A stretch of 64,000 nucleotides of DNA from Nocardia wallacei (GCF_029869545.1 NZ_JARWQD010000313.1:1-64000); one strand, 5' to 3'. Shown: positions 32,962-42,481, counted from the stretch's first letter. Notes: generated by a model not told the origin, from the letters alone. Numbers and translations: made by a program.

Positions 32962-34179
32962 ATGTCCAAGATCAAGGTTGAAGGTACCGTCGTCGAACTC
33001 GATGGCGACGAGATGACCCGGATCATCTGGCAGTTCATCAAGGACAAGCTGGTCCACCCGTACCTCGACATCAATCTCGAGTATTACGACCTCGGTATCG
33101 AGTATCGGGACAAGACCGACGATCAGGTGACCGTCGACGCCGCCAATGCCATCAAGAAGCACGGCGTCGGCGTCAAATGCGCCACCATCACCCCCGATGA
33201 GGCGAGGGTCGAGGAGTTCGGCCTGAAGAAGATGTGGCGGTCGCCCAACGGCACCATCCGCAACATTCTGGGCGGCACGATCTTCCGCGCCCCGATCATC
33301 ATCTCCAACGTGCCGCGCCTGGTTCCGGGCTGGACGAAGCCCATCATCATCGGCCGCCACGCGTTCGGTGACCAGTACCGCGCCACCGACTTCAAGGTGC
33401 ACCAGGCGGGCACCGTCACGATCCAGTTCACCCCGGAGGACGGCAGCGAGCCGATCGTCCACGAGGTCGTGAAGATGCCCGAGGACGGCGGCGTCGTCAT
33501 GGGCATGTACAACTTCAAGAAGTCCATCGAGGACTTCGCGCGGGCCTCGCTGAACTACGGCCTGCAGCAGAACTACCCGGTCTACATGTCGACCAAGAAC
33601 ACGATCCTGAAGGCCTACGACGGCATGTTCAAGGACACGTTCCAGGAGATCTACGAGACCGAGTTCAAGGAGGAGTTCGACGCCGCGGGCCTGACCTACG
33701 AGCACCGGCTGATCGACGACATGGTCGCCTCCGCGCTGAAGTGGGAGGGCGGCTACGTCTGGGCCTGCAAGAACTACGACGGCGACGTGCAGTCCGACAC
33801 CGTGGCGCAGGGCTTCGGCTCGCTGGGCCTGATGACCTCGGTGCTGCTGACCCCGGACGGCAAGACCTGTGAGGCGGAGGCCGCGCACGGCACCGTCACC
33901 CGGCACTTCCGTCAGCACCAGCAGGGCAAGCCGACCTCCACCAACCCGATCGCCTCGATCTTCGCGTGGACCCGCGGCATCGCCCATCGCGGCAAGCTGG
34001 ACAACACCCCCGAGGTGATCGGCTTCGCGCAGACCCTCGAGGATGTCGTCATCAAGACCGTCGAGGACGGCCAGATGACCAAGGACCTGGCGCTGCTGGT
34101 CGGCGGCGACCAGGGCTACCTGACCACCGAGGAGTTCCTCGGCGTCCTCGACGCCAACCTGGCCCGCGAACTCCGCTAG
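32962..34179 (+). CDS. icd: NADP-dependent isocitrate dehydrogenase
   Basis: The 405-residue enzyme is the dimeric, eukaryote-like NADP type: isocitrate to 2-oxoglutarate in the TCA cycle. Conserved runs include GDEMTRIIW, SPNGTIRNILGGT and FRAPI, and IDDMVASALKWEGGYVWACKNYDGD. Length equals family norm (about 405-410). AGGAGGA precedes ATG 32962. The 393 bp before it (32569-32961) hold the minus-strand riboswitch and its promoter; the icd promoter must lie between about 32700 and 32940, but I cannot place it firmly. Confidence 0.95.
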   Translation: MSKIKVEGTVVELDGDEMTRIIWQFIKDKLVHPYLDINLEYYDLGIEYRDKTDDQVTVDAANAIKKHGVGVKCATITPDEARVEEFGLKKMWRSPNGTIRNILGGTIFRAPIIISNVPRLVPGWTKPIIIGRHAFGDQYRATDFKVHQAGTVTIQFTPEDGSEPIVHEVVKMPEDGGVVMGMYNFKKSIEDFARASLNYGLQQNYPVYMSTKNTILKAYDGMFKDTFQEIYETEFKEEFDAAGLTYEHRLIDDMVASALKWEGGYVWACKNYDGDVQSDTVAQGFGSLGLMTSVLLTPDGKTCEAEAAHGTVTRHFRQHQQGKPTSTNPIASIFAWTRGIAHRGKLDNTPEVIGFAQTLEDVVIKTVEDGQMTKDLALLVGGDQGYLTTEEFLGVLDANLARELR

Positions 34180-34194
34180 CCGAGGTCGAACGCA

Positions 34195-34234
34195 CGGGCA
34201 CCCGCCCCACCGTTCCGGTGGCCGCGGGTGCCCG
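34195..34234 (+). terminator. terminator hairpin after icd
   Basis: CGGGCACCCGC at 34195-34205 pairs with GCGGGTGCCCG at 34224-34234, and an inner CCACCG/CGGTGG stem extends it. It begins 15 bp after the icd stop. Confidence 0.75.
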
Positions 34235-34423
34235 ACTTGTCTGCGCTCGGGCATGCGAGTGGTGGGGGGTAGGGTGATGTCGGTGACAGGGGGCTTCGGT
34301 GGGGGGCTCGGGTGGGATGGCTGTCTCGTTGAAAGCGTTTGCGCGGCAGCATCGTTCGGGTTCGGTGCCGAAGTTGTGCGGATCGACCGGCAAGAGGGTG
34401 ATACCGACAATTCGGCGCGGTGA

Positions 34424-35767
34424 GTGAGATCACGTTTGATCGGGGATGCGCGGGCGTTCGCCGCCGTGTTGCGCTGGGGCGTGGCCTCCGTACTCGGGCC
34501 CGCCGCGGCCTCCTCCCAGACCTCGTCCACCTCCTCGACGCCGCCTCCGCGCGGCACCGCCGACGTACCCGTAACCGGCATCCCCGTCGTCGATCTTCCC
34601 GAGCGGCGCGGGTGGCACCTCCCCGCGATGCTGGCGCTGGCGCTCGGCGGCTTCGGCATCGGCACCACCGAATTCGTCACCATGGGTTTGCTGCCGGATA
34701 TCGCGCAGGCCATGGGTGAGTCCGAACCGACGGCCGGGCACGCCGTGTCCGCGTACGCGCTCGGGGTCGTGGTGGGCGCGCCCGTCATCGCCGCGCTGTG
34801 CGCCCGGATGCCGCGCAAGAAGCTGCTGATCGCCCTGATGGTGGCGTTCACCGTGGGCAACGTCGCGACGGTGCTGGCGCCCTCCTTCGGCGCGCTGATC
34901 GCCGCGCGGTTCGTCTCGGGCCTGCCGCACGGCGCCTACTTCGGCGTGGCATCGCTGGCCGCCGCGACACTCGCGCCGGTGGGACAGCGGGCCAAAGCGG
35001 TTGCCGCCGTTATGCTGGGCCTGAGCGCCGCCAATGTCGTCGGCGTTCCCGCCGCCACCTGGCTGGGCCAGCATCTGGGCTGGCGCGATGCCTACGTGGT
35101 GGTCGCGGTCATCGGCCTGGCGACGGTGCTCGCCATCGCGAAGTTCGTCCCGGAACTCACCGGAATCCGCGTCACCGATCCGCGCACGGAACTCGGTGCG
35201 CTGCGCCGCTCCCAGGTGCTGCTGACGCTGCTGGTCGGCGCGGTCGGGTTCGGCGGAATGTTCGCCGTCTACACCTACATCACCACCACCCTCACCGATG
35301 TGGCGGGCATGCCGGTGGGCCTGGTGCCGATCGTGCTGGCGCTGTTCGGCCTCGGCATGATCGCCGGGAACATTCTCGGCGGGGTGCTGGCCGATCGCGG
35401 AGTGGACGGTGCCGTCTTCGCGGCGCTGGTGTCGATGGTCGTGATTCTCGCCGGATTCGTTGCGGCCGCGCACAATCCGTTCACCGCCGGTGCCGGTGCC
35501 TTCCTGGTCGGCGCCTCGGGTGCGGCGCTGGCCCCCGGACTGCAAACCCGGCTGATGGATGTCGCGCACGACGCCCAGACGCTCGCCGCGGCCCTCAACC
35601 ATGCCGCCCTGAACATCGCCAACGCCGGTGGTGCCTGGCTGGGCGGGCTGGTGATCGCGGCGGGCCTCGGCTACACCGCTCCGGCGGTCGTCGGCGCCGG
35701 GCTGGCCGTCGCTGGCGTGCTGCTGTTCACCGTGACCGTGTGGCTCGCGCGGCGCGCGGCGGCCTGA
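34424..35767 (+). CDS. MFS transporter, DHA1 arabinose-efflux type
   Basis: The 447-residue protein has 12 TM helices beginning at about residue 66 (LPAMLALALGGFGIGTTEFVTMGLLPDIA), the MFS loop ARMPRKKLLIALM, and RFVSGLPHGAYFGVA, typical of AraJ/YdhP-like sugar or drug efflux proteins. The first 60 residues are low-complexity, so the true start may be later than GTG 34424, perhaps near 34600. Confidence 0.82.
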   Translation: MRSRLIGDARAFAAVLRWGVASVLGPAAASSQTSSTSSTPPPRGTADVPVTGIPVVDLPERRGWHLPAMLALALGGFGIGTTEFVTMGLLPDIAQAMGESEPTAGHAVSAYALGVVVGAPVIAALCARMPRKKLLIALMVAFTVGNVATVLAPSFGALIAARFVSGLPHGAYFGVASLAAATLAPVGQRAKAVAAVMLGLSAANVVGVPAATWLGQHLGWRDAYVVVAVIGLATVLAIAKFVPELTGIRVTDPRTELGALRRSQVLLTLLVGAVGFGGMFAVYTYITTTLTDVAGMPVGLVPIVLALFGLGMIAGNILGGVLADRGVDGAVFAALVSMVVILAGFVAAAHNPFTAGAGAFLVGASGAALAPGLQTRLMDVAHDAQTLAAALNHAALNIANAGGAWLGGLVIAAGLGYTAPAVVGAGLAVAGVLLFTVTVWLARRAAA

Positions 35768-35843
35768 CGTTCGCGGGGTTCCTTTCTTTTCCAGTGACCA
35801 ATAGTGATCTGGTACACATCCGCCATCCATTTTGGGGGCTTAG

Positions 35844-35887
35844 AACAAACCTGGAGTTTGTTAATATCGTCGGCGTATCCGCGGATA
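35844..35887. promoter_or_regulatory. two palindromes upstream of the AraC-family gene
   Basis: AACAAAC-CTGGA-GTTTGTT (35844-35862) and TATCCGCGGATA (35876-35887) lie in an AT-rich 230-bp gap before ATG 35996. They could be operators for the AraC-like regulator; no direct evidence. Confidence 0.4.
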
Positions 35888-35995
35888 TCAAAATCAGACC
35901 GTGCTGGCGACAAGGGTGTCTTCGCTCGGGAGACGGTCGATCCCGATCAATCAATCGAACGAGCGATTGCTGTGGCCTTACTTTGGGGAGGAAGC

Positions 35996-37480
35996 ATGCA
36001 CGGCAGGGAACAGATTGGTAAACCGGAGGGATCGATCTTCCGGATGAGAATTCACAATCACGACACCGCCCCCGCGGAGCGCCTCGACCACTGGAACGAA
36101 CTGACCGGACTCACCCGCTACGGCTCCGCCGGAATGCCCGAGATTCGCGGCGAGCGGACCTTCGCCGCGGACTACACCGGCAGCTGGTTCGGCGATACCG
36201 GAGTCGTCGCGGGCGAGATGGACGGCGGCGTGTTCGTCATGGATCGGGGGCGGACCGAGGCCGTCGACTCGGGGCGGGTGCAGCTGATGCTCACGGGGAA
36301 CACGCCGCACCTGGTCGACCTCGGCTCGGACCGCCGCGAGATTCCGCCGCGCTCGGTGATCCTGCAGTTCAACAGCCGCCCGCGCACCACGCTGCGCCCC
36401 GCCCACGACCACATGCTGTTCGTCGACATCGATGCCGCGCGGTTGACCGTCGCCCCCGAGATCCTGCGGCGGGCCTGTTTCACGGCGCTTCCGGTCGACA
36501 CGGGGCTGGTCGAGCTGTTCGCGCAGGCGGCGATGCGCCTGCTGGCCGGGCCGCGGCACGACCCGCAGGCCGCGGGCAACTTCCTGGTGAGCCTGGTCGA
36601 TCTGGTGGTCCGCAACGCCTTCTCCGACGAGCTCGCGCTGACCGAGACGATGCCCGCGCGCCGGGTGCAGGCGCTGCGCGTGATGCAGGACAATCTGTCC
36701 AATGCGGAATTCAGCGCCGAGAATCTGGCCGCCGCGCTGAATATTTCGCGGCGCAGCCTCTTCCAGCTGTTCGACGACGGCGATCCGCCGATGTCGGTGC
36801 TGCGGCGGATGCGTACCGCGTTCGCGAAGGATATTTTGTCCGATCCGGCGCAGGACATATTGACAATGGACCAGATCGCGAAGATGTGCGGATTTCGTAC
36901 CGCGCGCGGTCTGGGTATCGCATTCCAGCGAGAATTCGGCCGCGCCCCGAGCGACTATCGCCGCATCCGTCCGGCGGCGGTACCGGACGGTTCGAGGTCG
37001 GGCCGGATGTCTCGGTGTACGGCAATTGCGCGAGCTGACGCCCGGTCAGGACAGCTGACTCAAGGGCACCAGGGCGGTGGCGGCGAATCCGGTCAGCGCG
37101 ACGCCCGTGCGGATCGCGTGGTACCGCCGCCATTTGTCGCGGGCACCCGCCCAGCCGTCCGGGAAGTCCGGTCCGGCCCAGCGATCGGCCTGGACGTTCA
37201 GCGGCACGAGCACGGCCAGCGTCAGGACGATGGTGGTCAGCAGCGCGGCCAGGGCGACGACGCTGCCGGTCACCGCCAGCGGCGGCCCGCCGAGGCCGAG
37301 CAGCAGCACCATGGTCGCCGAGCCGAGGCCGACGGCGAAGACGGCGGGCATCAAGCGACCGTAGTCGCGATTGACGGCCTGCCAATACTCCACGTAGGCG
37401 GGCGGGCTGAGCCGCGCCAGGCTGGGATTGGCGGCGATCCCGAACGAGAGCCCCGCGAACAGCCCGGATGTCAACAGTGA
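35996..37480 (+). CDS. AraC-family regulator with apparent frameshift at the 3' end
   Basis: ATG 35996 follows GGGGAGGAAG. The N-terminal 190 residues look like an AraC-binding-like domain (RLDHWNELTGL; DSGRVQLMLTGNTPHLV), followed by two HTHs (FSAENLAAALNISRRSLFQLF; MDQIAKMCGFRTARGLGIAFQREFGRAPSDYRRI). Homology ends near residue 330, but the reading frame stays open to 37480 across the whole convergent DUF1772 gene. In the next frame, codons with strong GC3 run to a TGA at 37036-37038, eight bases before the DUF1772 stop. I think one base was lost at about 36985-37000 and the natural product is about 347 residues. Confidence 0.72.
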   Translation: MHGREQIGKPEGSIFRMRIHNHDTAPAERLDHWNELTGLTRYGSAGMPEIRGERTFAADYTGSWFGDTGVVAGEMDGGVFVMDRGRTEAVDSGRVQLMLTGNTPHLVDLGSDRREIPPRSVILQFNSRPRTTLRPAHDHMLFVDIDAARLTVAPEILRRACFTALPVDTGLVELFAQAAMRLLAGPRHDPQAAGNFLVSLVDLVVRNAFSDELALTETMPARRVQALRVMQDNLSNAEFSAENLAAALNISRRSLFQLFDDGDPPMSVLRRMRTAFAKDILSDPAQDILTMDQIAKMCGFRTARGLGIAFQREFGRAPSDYRRIRPAAVPDGSRSGRMSRCTAIARADARSGQLTQGHQGGGGESGQRDARADRVVPPPFVAGTRPAVREVRSGPAIGLDVQRHEHGQRQDDGGQQRGQGDDAAGHRQRRPAEAEQQHHGRRAEADGEDGGHQATVVAIDGLPILHVGGRAEPRQAGIGGDPEREPREQPGCQQ

Positions 37481-37528
37481 CAGCGCAATCGACACGGTGT
37501 ACACGGCCCACCCCGTTTCCCACGACAT
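37046..37528 (-). CDS. DUF1772 membrane protein
   Basis: The 160-residue protein has four TM helices and matches DUF1772/anthrone oxygenase-like proteins (LTSGLFAGLSFGIAANPSLARL; YWQAVNRDYGRLMP). Members in polyketide clusters can act as anthrone oxygenases, which fits the neighbouring type II PKS, but many are of unknown role. 11 bp downstream of another membrane gene on the same strand. Confidence 0.75.
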   Translation of the reverse strand: MSWETGWAVYTVSIALSLLTSGLFAGLSFGIAANPSLARLSPPAYVEYWQAVNRDYGRLMPAVFAVGLGSATMVLLLGLGGPPLAVTGSVVALAALLTTIVLTLAVLVPLNVQADRWAGPDFPDGWAGARDKWRRYHAIRTGVALTGFAATALVPLSQLS

Positions 37529-37539
37529 CGACTCGGATC

Positions 37540-37959
37540 TCAGCTCCGGGACTCGCCGCGGCGCGCGCCCGAAACGTACACGGCGGCAACGGCATACAGG
37601 ACGGCGCCGATACCGGCCGACACGCCCATGCTGGGCAGGCCGTTGACCAGTCCGATCACCGCGTCGCCGAGTTGGACGATACCGGACACGACGAGTATCG
37701 GGGTGGGATCGACGCGGTCGCGGCGCACGATGACATACAGCGCCGCCAGCCCGAGCGGGATGTTGCGGACCGCGATGAGGGCACCGAAGAACTGCACCCC
37801 CGAGGTGACGGCGTCCTCGGGCGGCAGCATGTTCGACTGCGCGAACAGGCCGATGAATCCGAAGGCGGCGACGACGATGCTGAAGACGCCGGACAGTGCC
37901 AGCGTCACCCGGGCGGCGACGGGATATGCCTGCTGCCGGGTACCGGAAAGCGAAACCAT
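37540..37959 (-). CDS. four-TM membrane protein (DUF4267-like), unknown function
   Basis: The 139-residue protein has four TM segments and a SGVQFFGALIAVRNIPLGLAAL stretch typical of small DUF4267 membrane proteins. It lies between the DUF1772 gene and the DHA2 exporter gene with short gaps, so it is probably in the same operon. Confidence 0.7.
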   Translation of the reverse strand: MVSLSGTRQQAYPVAARVTLALSGVFSIVVAAFGFIGLFAQSNMLPPEDAVTSGVQFFGALIAVRNIPLGLAALYVIVRRDRVDPTPILVVSGIVQLGDAVIGLVNGLPSMGVSAGIGAVLYAVAAVYVSGARRGESRS

Positions 37960-37993
37960 GACTGACTCCTTGTCGGTCGATGAGCGAGCGAGG

Positions 37994-39559
37994 TCAGGCG
38001 CGCGTTGCCGCGGGCAACTCGGCGCCGGGTACGGACGTGTTCTCGATTGCGGCGGTGGCCGCGATCTCGGGCTCGGCGTGGGTGCGGCGGCGGATCAGCA
38101 CGACGGTGACCACCGCCCCGGCGAGCCCGGCCAGCCCGGCCGTGTGCAGGGTGACGTTGAGGCCGGAGGCGAATGCGGCGTGGATGGCCTCGGCCAGCGC
38201 AGCGCGCTGCGCCTCTGGGGCCTGCGCCACGATCTGACCGCCGCCGCCGGAGGCGATCGTGCGCGACAACTCGCCCGTGTCGCCGCCGATGCCGCGGTCG
38301 CTCAGCACCTGGGCCGCCCGGCTCTGGAATACGGTGCCCAGCACCGCGATTCCGAATACCAGTCCCAGCTGCCGCGCGGTGTTGACCGCGCCCGCGGCCA
38401 TGCCGCCGCGCTCCACCGGGACCGTCGACATCGCGCTCGACACCAGGATCGGGGTGGCCAGTCCGACGCCGCAGCCCGTGATGACCAACCCGGCCTGCAG
38501 CCGGAGCCAGCTCGAATCGGGTGTCAGGATGCCTTGTGCCGCAGCGCCGATGGCGATCAGCACGAGTCCGCCGCCGATGATCCAGCGCGGATTCGAATCA
38601 TGCAGGTTCCGCCCGATCGCCCCGCTGACCACGAATCCGGCCAGCGCCAGCGCGACCGCTCCGGCCAGCCCCGCGGAGATCGGGCTCATGCCGCGATCGT
38701 CCTGCAGCCACAGCGCGGTGTAGAGCAGGTACCCGAACGCGGCGAAGTTCAGCAGTCCGGAACCGAGCAGGATCCCGGCGAACTCGCGGTTGCGCAGCAG
38801 TCGCAGCTCCAGGATCGGCTGCGGGACAACCATTTCCGCCACCACGAAACCGGCCAGCGCGACCGCCGCCACCGCGAACGAGCCGAGCACCAGCGCATCG
38901 GACCAGCCGCGCGGGCCCGCCTCGATGAGCCCGTAGGTGAGCGCGGCCGCCGCCAGGGTGAAGGTCGCGATGCCCGCGACGTCGAGCCTGCGCTGCCGGT
39001 CGCCGCCCGCATTCGTGAAGGCGCGCAACGACAGCGCGATGGCCAGCACGGTGATCGGGACGTTGACGAAGAACACCCACTGCCACGACAGCCACTCGGT
39101 GAGTACCCCGCCGAGTACCGGGCCGACCGCACCCGCGGCACCGGCCGTGGCGCCCCAGACGCCGAAGGCGATTCCGCGGTCCTTACCGGTGGTGTAGGCG
39201 GCGTTGAGCAGCGCGATGCTGGTGGCCAGCATGGCCGCGCCGCCGATGCCCTGCACCGCCCGGGCGCCGACGACCACCTGCAGATTCGTCCCGAGTCCGG
39301 CGACCAGGGACGCGATCGCGAAGACCGCCAAGCCGTAGACGTAAATCCGGACGTGCCCGAGGCGGTCGGCGAGCCCGCCCGCGCCGAGCAGTACGGCGCC
39401 GAGCGCCAGCGCGTAGGCGTTGACCACCCATTGCAGATCGGCCAGCCCGGCATCGAGATCGGCGGCCATCTGCGGGATAGCGACGTTGACGATGGTCACG
39501 TCGATCAGCAACATCAGTGTGCCCAGCGCCACGGCGCCGAGCGGAACCCATTTCCGCAT
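37994..39559 (-). CDS. DHA2-family drug exporter (EmrB/QacA type)
   Basis: The 521-residue protein has 14 TM helices with LMLLIDVTIVNVAIPQMAADL (motif D1), GGLADRLGHVRIY (motif A) and GAAGAVGPVLGGVLTEWLSWQWVFFVN (motif C). It is the likely self-resistance or export pump of the adjacent polyketide cluster. ATG 39559 has AAGGA upstream; ATG 39610 would add 17 residues. It is divergent from an Lrp-type regulator. Confidence 0.9.
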   Translation of the reverse strand: MRKWVPLGAVALGTLMLLIDVTIVNVAIPQMAADLDAGLADLQWVVNAYALALGAVLLGAGGLADRLGHVRIYVYGLAVFAIASLVAGLGTNLQVVVGARAVQGIGGAAMLATSIALLNAAYTTGKDRGIAFGVWGATAGAAGAVGPVLGGVLTEWLSWQWVFFVNVPITVLAIALSLRAFTNAGGDRQRRLDVAGIATFTLAAAALTYGLIEAGPRGWSDALVLGSFAVAAVALAGFVVAEMVVPQPILELRLLRNREFAGILLGSGLLNFAAFGYLLYTALWLQDDRGMSPISAGLAGAVALALAGFVVSGAIGRNLHDSNPRWIIGGGLVLIAIGAAAQGILTPDSSWLRLQAGLVITGCGVGLATPILVSSAMSTVPVERGGMAAGAVNTARQLGLVFGIAVLGTVFQSRAAQVLSDRGIGGDTGELSRTIASGGGGQIVAQAPEAQRAALAEAIHAAFASGLNVTLHTAGLAGLAGAVVTVVLIRRRTHAEPEIAATAAIENTSVPGAELPAATRA

Positions 39560-39631
39560 CTCAGTTCCTTCGAATGGGATTGTGCCCGTGACGTCGTTGT
39601 CGTCGCCCATGCTGGCAGCGCCGCCGAGCCG

Positions 39632-39660
39632 TTGACAGGTTCCGGCCTCAGAATGAGGAT
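39632..39660 (+). promoter_or_regulatory. candidate promoter and operator of the Lrp-type gene
   Basis: TTGACA (39632-39637) is a perfect -35, with GAGGAT 17 bp on. CCTCA-GAA-TGAGG (39646-39658) is a palindrome covering the -10. This may be an autoregulatory site shared with the divergent exporter. Confidence 0.5.
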
Positions 39661-39667
39661 TAGTTCC

Positions 39668-40717
39668 ATGAACCCCATAGATCTGGGAAATTTCATCGCG
39701 ATCGACGAGCTGGATATGAAGATCATCCAATGCCTGTCGATCTATCACCGTGCCCCGGTGACGGTGTTGTCCCAGGTCCTGGGCGCGTCCGAGCAGACGA
39801 TCGGCCGCCGCTACCGCCGCCTGGTCTCGGAGGGGATCCTGCGCATCAGCGGGCTCGTCGGCGGCGACGACACCGCGCAGAGCACCTGGACGCTGCGGCT
39901 GCGGTGCAGCGCGCAGTCGGCCGACCAGATCTGCGCCACGCTGGCCCGCCGCGCCGATGTGTCGTGGGTGTCGATCGCGGCGGGTGGCTCGGAGATCATC
40001 TGCAACATCCACTGCCGCACGATGCAGGACCGCGAATCGCTGCTGCTGAATCGTTTGCCGAAAACCCGTGCGGTGGACCGGGTTTACGCGCACGAATGGA
40101 TCCACCGCTTCGCCAAGACGAAGGGCGCCGACTGGCAGGCGTACGGCGACTATCTCACCGACGAGCAGTTCGGCGACTTGTCCGCGCAGATACCGGCGCG
40201 GCCGCGGACCGCGCCGCGCGGGCGGACCGAGGTGCTGCCCGAGGATCTGCCGATGCTGAATCTGCTTGCGGCGGACGGCCGGACCAGCGTGGCGCGCCTG
40301 GCGCAGGCCACGCGGCAGTCGCACGGGCGTACCGCGCGCCGGTTGGATGCCCTGATGGAGAGCGGAACCCTGGTCTTCGACATCGATCTCGCTTACGAGC
40401 TGCTGGGCTTCCGCTCGCTGGCCTACCTCTGGCTGACAGTGCACCCGCAGCACCTCGCCGAGGCGGGCCAGCTGCTGGCCGACCAGCCCGAGGTCCCCTT
40501 CGTCGTCGCGATCACCGGCACCGCCAACCTCCTGGCCTCGGTGGTCTGCCGCACCGCCGAGGACCTGTACGCCTTCATCACCACGAAAGTCCGCCTCCTG
40601 GAAGGACTTACGATGGTCGAGACCTCCCCGGTAATTCGCACGGTCAAGCAGGCGGGCGCGCTCCGCAACGGCCTGCGCCTAGCGGTCGCGTCGGGGTCGC
40701 CGGTGGAATCTTCCTGA
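39668..40717 (+). CDS. Lrp/AsnC-family regulator (tandem)
   Basis: The 349-residue protein is a double Lrp-type: two winged-helix regions (LDMKIIQCLSIYHRAPVTVLSQVLGASEQTIGRRYRRL; LPMLNLLAADGRTSVARLAQATRQSHGRTARRLDAL), each followed by an AsnC-like alpha/beta part. Double Lrp proteins are common near actinobacterial biosynthesis genes. It is convergent with the carboxylase operon, three bases between stops, and divergent from the exporter. Confidence 0.88.
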   Translation: MNPIDLGNFIAIDELDMKIIQCLSIYHRAPVTVLSQVLGASEQTIGRRYRRLVSEGILRISGLVGGDDTAQSTWTLRLRCSAQSADQICATLARRADVSWVSIAAGGSEIICNIHCRTMQDRESLLLNRLPKTRAVDRVYAHEWIHRFAKTKGADWQAYGDYLTDEQFGDLSAQIPARPRTAPRGRTEVLPEDLPMLNLLAADGRTSVARLAQATRQSHGRTARRLDALMESGTLVFDIDLAYELLGFRSLAYLWLTVHPQHLAEAGQLLADQPEVPFVVAITGTANLLASVVCRTAEDLYAFITTKVRLLEGLTMVETSPVIRTVKQAGALRNGLRLAVASGSPVESS

Positions 40718-40720
40718 GGC

Positions 40721-42481
40721 TCAGACTATTTCGGCTAGGACGGTGCCCTGCGTGACGGCGCCACCGGTCTCCATCGCGAGGCCGGTGATGGTGCCGGATT
40801 TGTGGGCGGTAACGGGGTTTTCCATTTTCATGGCCTCGAGGACGGCGATCAGGTCGCCCGCCTCGACGGGCTGCCCTTCCTCGACGGCGACCTTGACGAC
40901 GGTGCCCTGCATGGGTGCGGTGACCGCGTTGCCGGAGGCGGTGCGGGGGCCGGATCTGGTGCGGGACTTGGGTTTCATGCGGACGACGCCGTTGGTGCCG
41001 GTGGGCGCGGCGCGGGCGGTCAGTTCGCTCGGCAGTGAGACCTCCAGGCGTCGTCCGCCGACCTCGACGACCATCGTGCGGCGTGGTTCGGACTCGTCGT
41101 CTTCGATGGGCTGCCCGCCGGTGTAGGGCGGGATCGGGTTGTCCCACTCGTTCTCGATCCACTTGGTGTAGACATCGAACTTCGCCCCGTCACCCACGAA
41201 CGCCGGGTTCTCGACGATGTGGCGGTGGAACGGGATGACCGTGGCCAGGCCCTCGACCTCGTACTCCGCCAACGCCCGCCGCGCACGCTCCAGGGCCTGG
41301 GTGCGGTTCTCACCGGTCACGATCAACTTGGCCAGCATCGAATCGAACTGCCCACCAATCACACTCCCGGCAACCACACCCGAATCCACACGCACACCCG
41401 GCCCGGTCGGCTCCTTGTACACCGTCACCGGCCCCGGAGCGGGCAGGAAATTCCGGCCCGTATCCTCACCATTGATCCGGAACTCGAACGAATGCCCCCG
41501 CGGGGTCGGATCCTCGGTAATCGACAACTCGTGACCCTCAGCGATCCGGAACTGCCACCGCACCAAATCCAAACCCGAGGTCTCCTCGGTGACCGGATGC
41601 TCCACCTGGAGACGGGTGTTCACCTCGAGGAACGACACCGTCTCGCCCTGTACCAGGTATTCGACGGTGCCCGCGCCGTAGTACCCGGCCTCACGGCAGA
41701 TCCGCTTCGCCGACTCATGAATCTTGCCGCGCACCTCATCGGACAAAAACGGCGCCGGAGCCTCCTCGACCAACTTCTGGAACCGCCGCTGCAACGAACA
41801 ATCCCGCGTCCCCGCCACGATCACATTGCCGTGCTGATCGGCCAGCACCTGCGCCTCCACATGACGCGCCTTGTCCAGATACTGCTCCACGAAACACTCG
41901 CCGCGCCCGAACGCCGCGGTGGCCTCCCGCGTCGCGGACTCGAACAACTCCGGAATCTCCTCGATCGTGTGCGCGACCTTCATCCCACGCCCACCACCAC
42001 CGAACGCGGCCTTGATCGCCACCGGCACCCCATAGGTCCGCGCGAACTCCACAACCTCGGTCGCGTCCTTGACCGGATCCTTCGTCCCCGCCGCCATCGG
42101 CGCGGACGCCCGCTCAGCGATATGCCGCGCGGTCACCTTGTCCCCGAGATCGCGAATCGACCGCGGCGACGGACCGATCCAAATCAACCCCGCATCCAAC
42201 ACCGCCTGCGCGAAATCGGCGTTCTCCGACAAGAACCCATACCCCGGATGAACAGCATCCGCACCCGACTTCCGAGCCGCATCCAAAATCTTGTCGAACA
42301 CCAGATACGACTCCGCCGACGTCTGCCCACCCAACGCGAACGCCTCATCCGCAAGCCGCACAAACGGCGCCTCCGCATCCGGCTCCGCATACACCGCGAC
42401 ACTCCCGATACCGGCATCCTGAGCGGCCCGGATCACACGCACCGCGATCTCGCCCCGGTTCGCTACCAATACTTTTCGCAC
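40721..42481 (-). CDS. acyl-CoA carboxylase alpha subunit (biotin carboxylase + BCCP)
   Basis: The 586-residue protein has the biotin carboxylase core (LVANRGEIAVRVIRAA; GGGGRGMKVAHT; EVNTRLQVEHPVTEE) and a C-terminal biotin carrier domain with the biotin Lys in EAMKMENP. With the adjacent beta and epsilon subunits it should make malonyl-CoA or methylmalonyl-CoA, here supplying extender units to the PKS. GTG 42481. Codon choice differs along the gene: roughly 41200-42480 prefers codons with more G/T endings than the C-rich neighbours, which hints at a different origin or conversion. Confidence 0.92.
   Translation of the reverse strand: MRKVLVANRGEIAVRVIRAAQDAGIGSVAVYAEPDAEAPFVRLADEAFALGGQTSAESYLVFDKILDAARKSGADAVHPGYGFLSENADFAQAVLDAGLIWIGPSPRSIRDLGDKVTARHIAERASAPMAAGTKDPVKDATEVVEFARTYGVPVAIKAAFGGGGRGMKVAHTIEEIPELFESATREATAAFGRGECFVEQYLDKARHVEAQVLADQHGNVIVAGTRDCSLQRRFQKLVEEAPAPFLSDEVRGKIHESAKRICREAGYYGAGTVEYLVQGETVSFLEVNTRLQVEHPVTEETSGLDLVRWQFRIAEGHELSITEDPTPRGHSFEFRINGEDTGRNFLPAPGPVTVYKEPTGPGVRVDSGVVAGSVIGGQFDSMLAKLIVTGENRTQALERARRALAEYEVEGLATVIPFHRHIVENPAFVGDGAKFDVYTKWIENEWDNPIPPYTGGQPIEDDESEPRRTMVVEVGGRRLEVSLPSELTARAAPTGTNGVVRMKPKSRTRSGPRTASGNAVTAPMQGTVVKVAVEEGQPVEAGDLIAVLEAMKMENPVTAHKSGTITGLAMETGGAVTQGTVLAEIV

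Noticed and set aside
34424..34600. N-terminal 60 residues of the MFS protein as a real domain
   Set aside because: Low-complexity Ser/Thr/Pro with no homology; the start is probably later.
32890..34860. 656-codon minus-strand open frame over icd
   Set aside because: Antisense to the intact icd gene.
37628..40717. 1029-codon plus-strand open frame across the exporter region
   Set aside because: Antisense to the DHA2 exporter; only 39668-40717 is a real (Lrp-type) gene.
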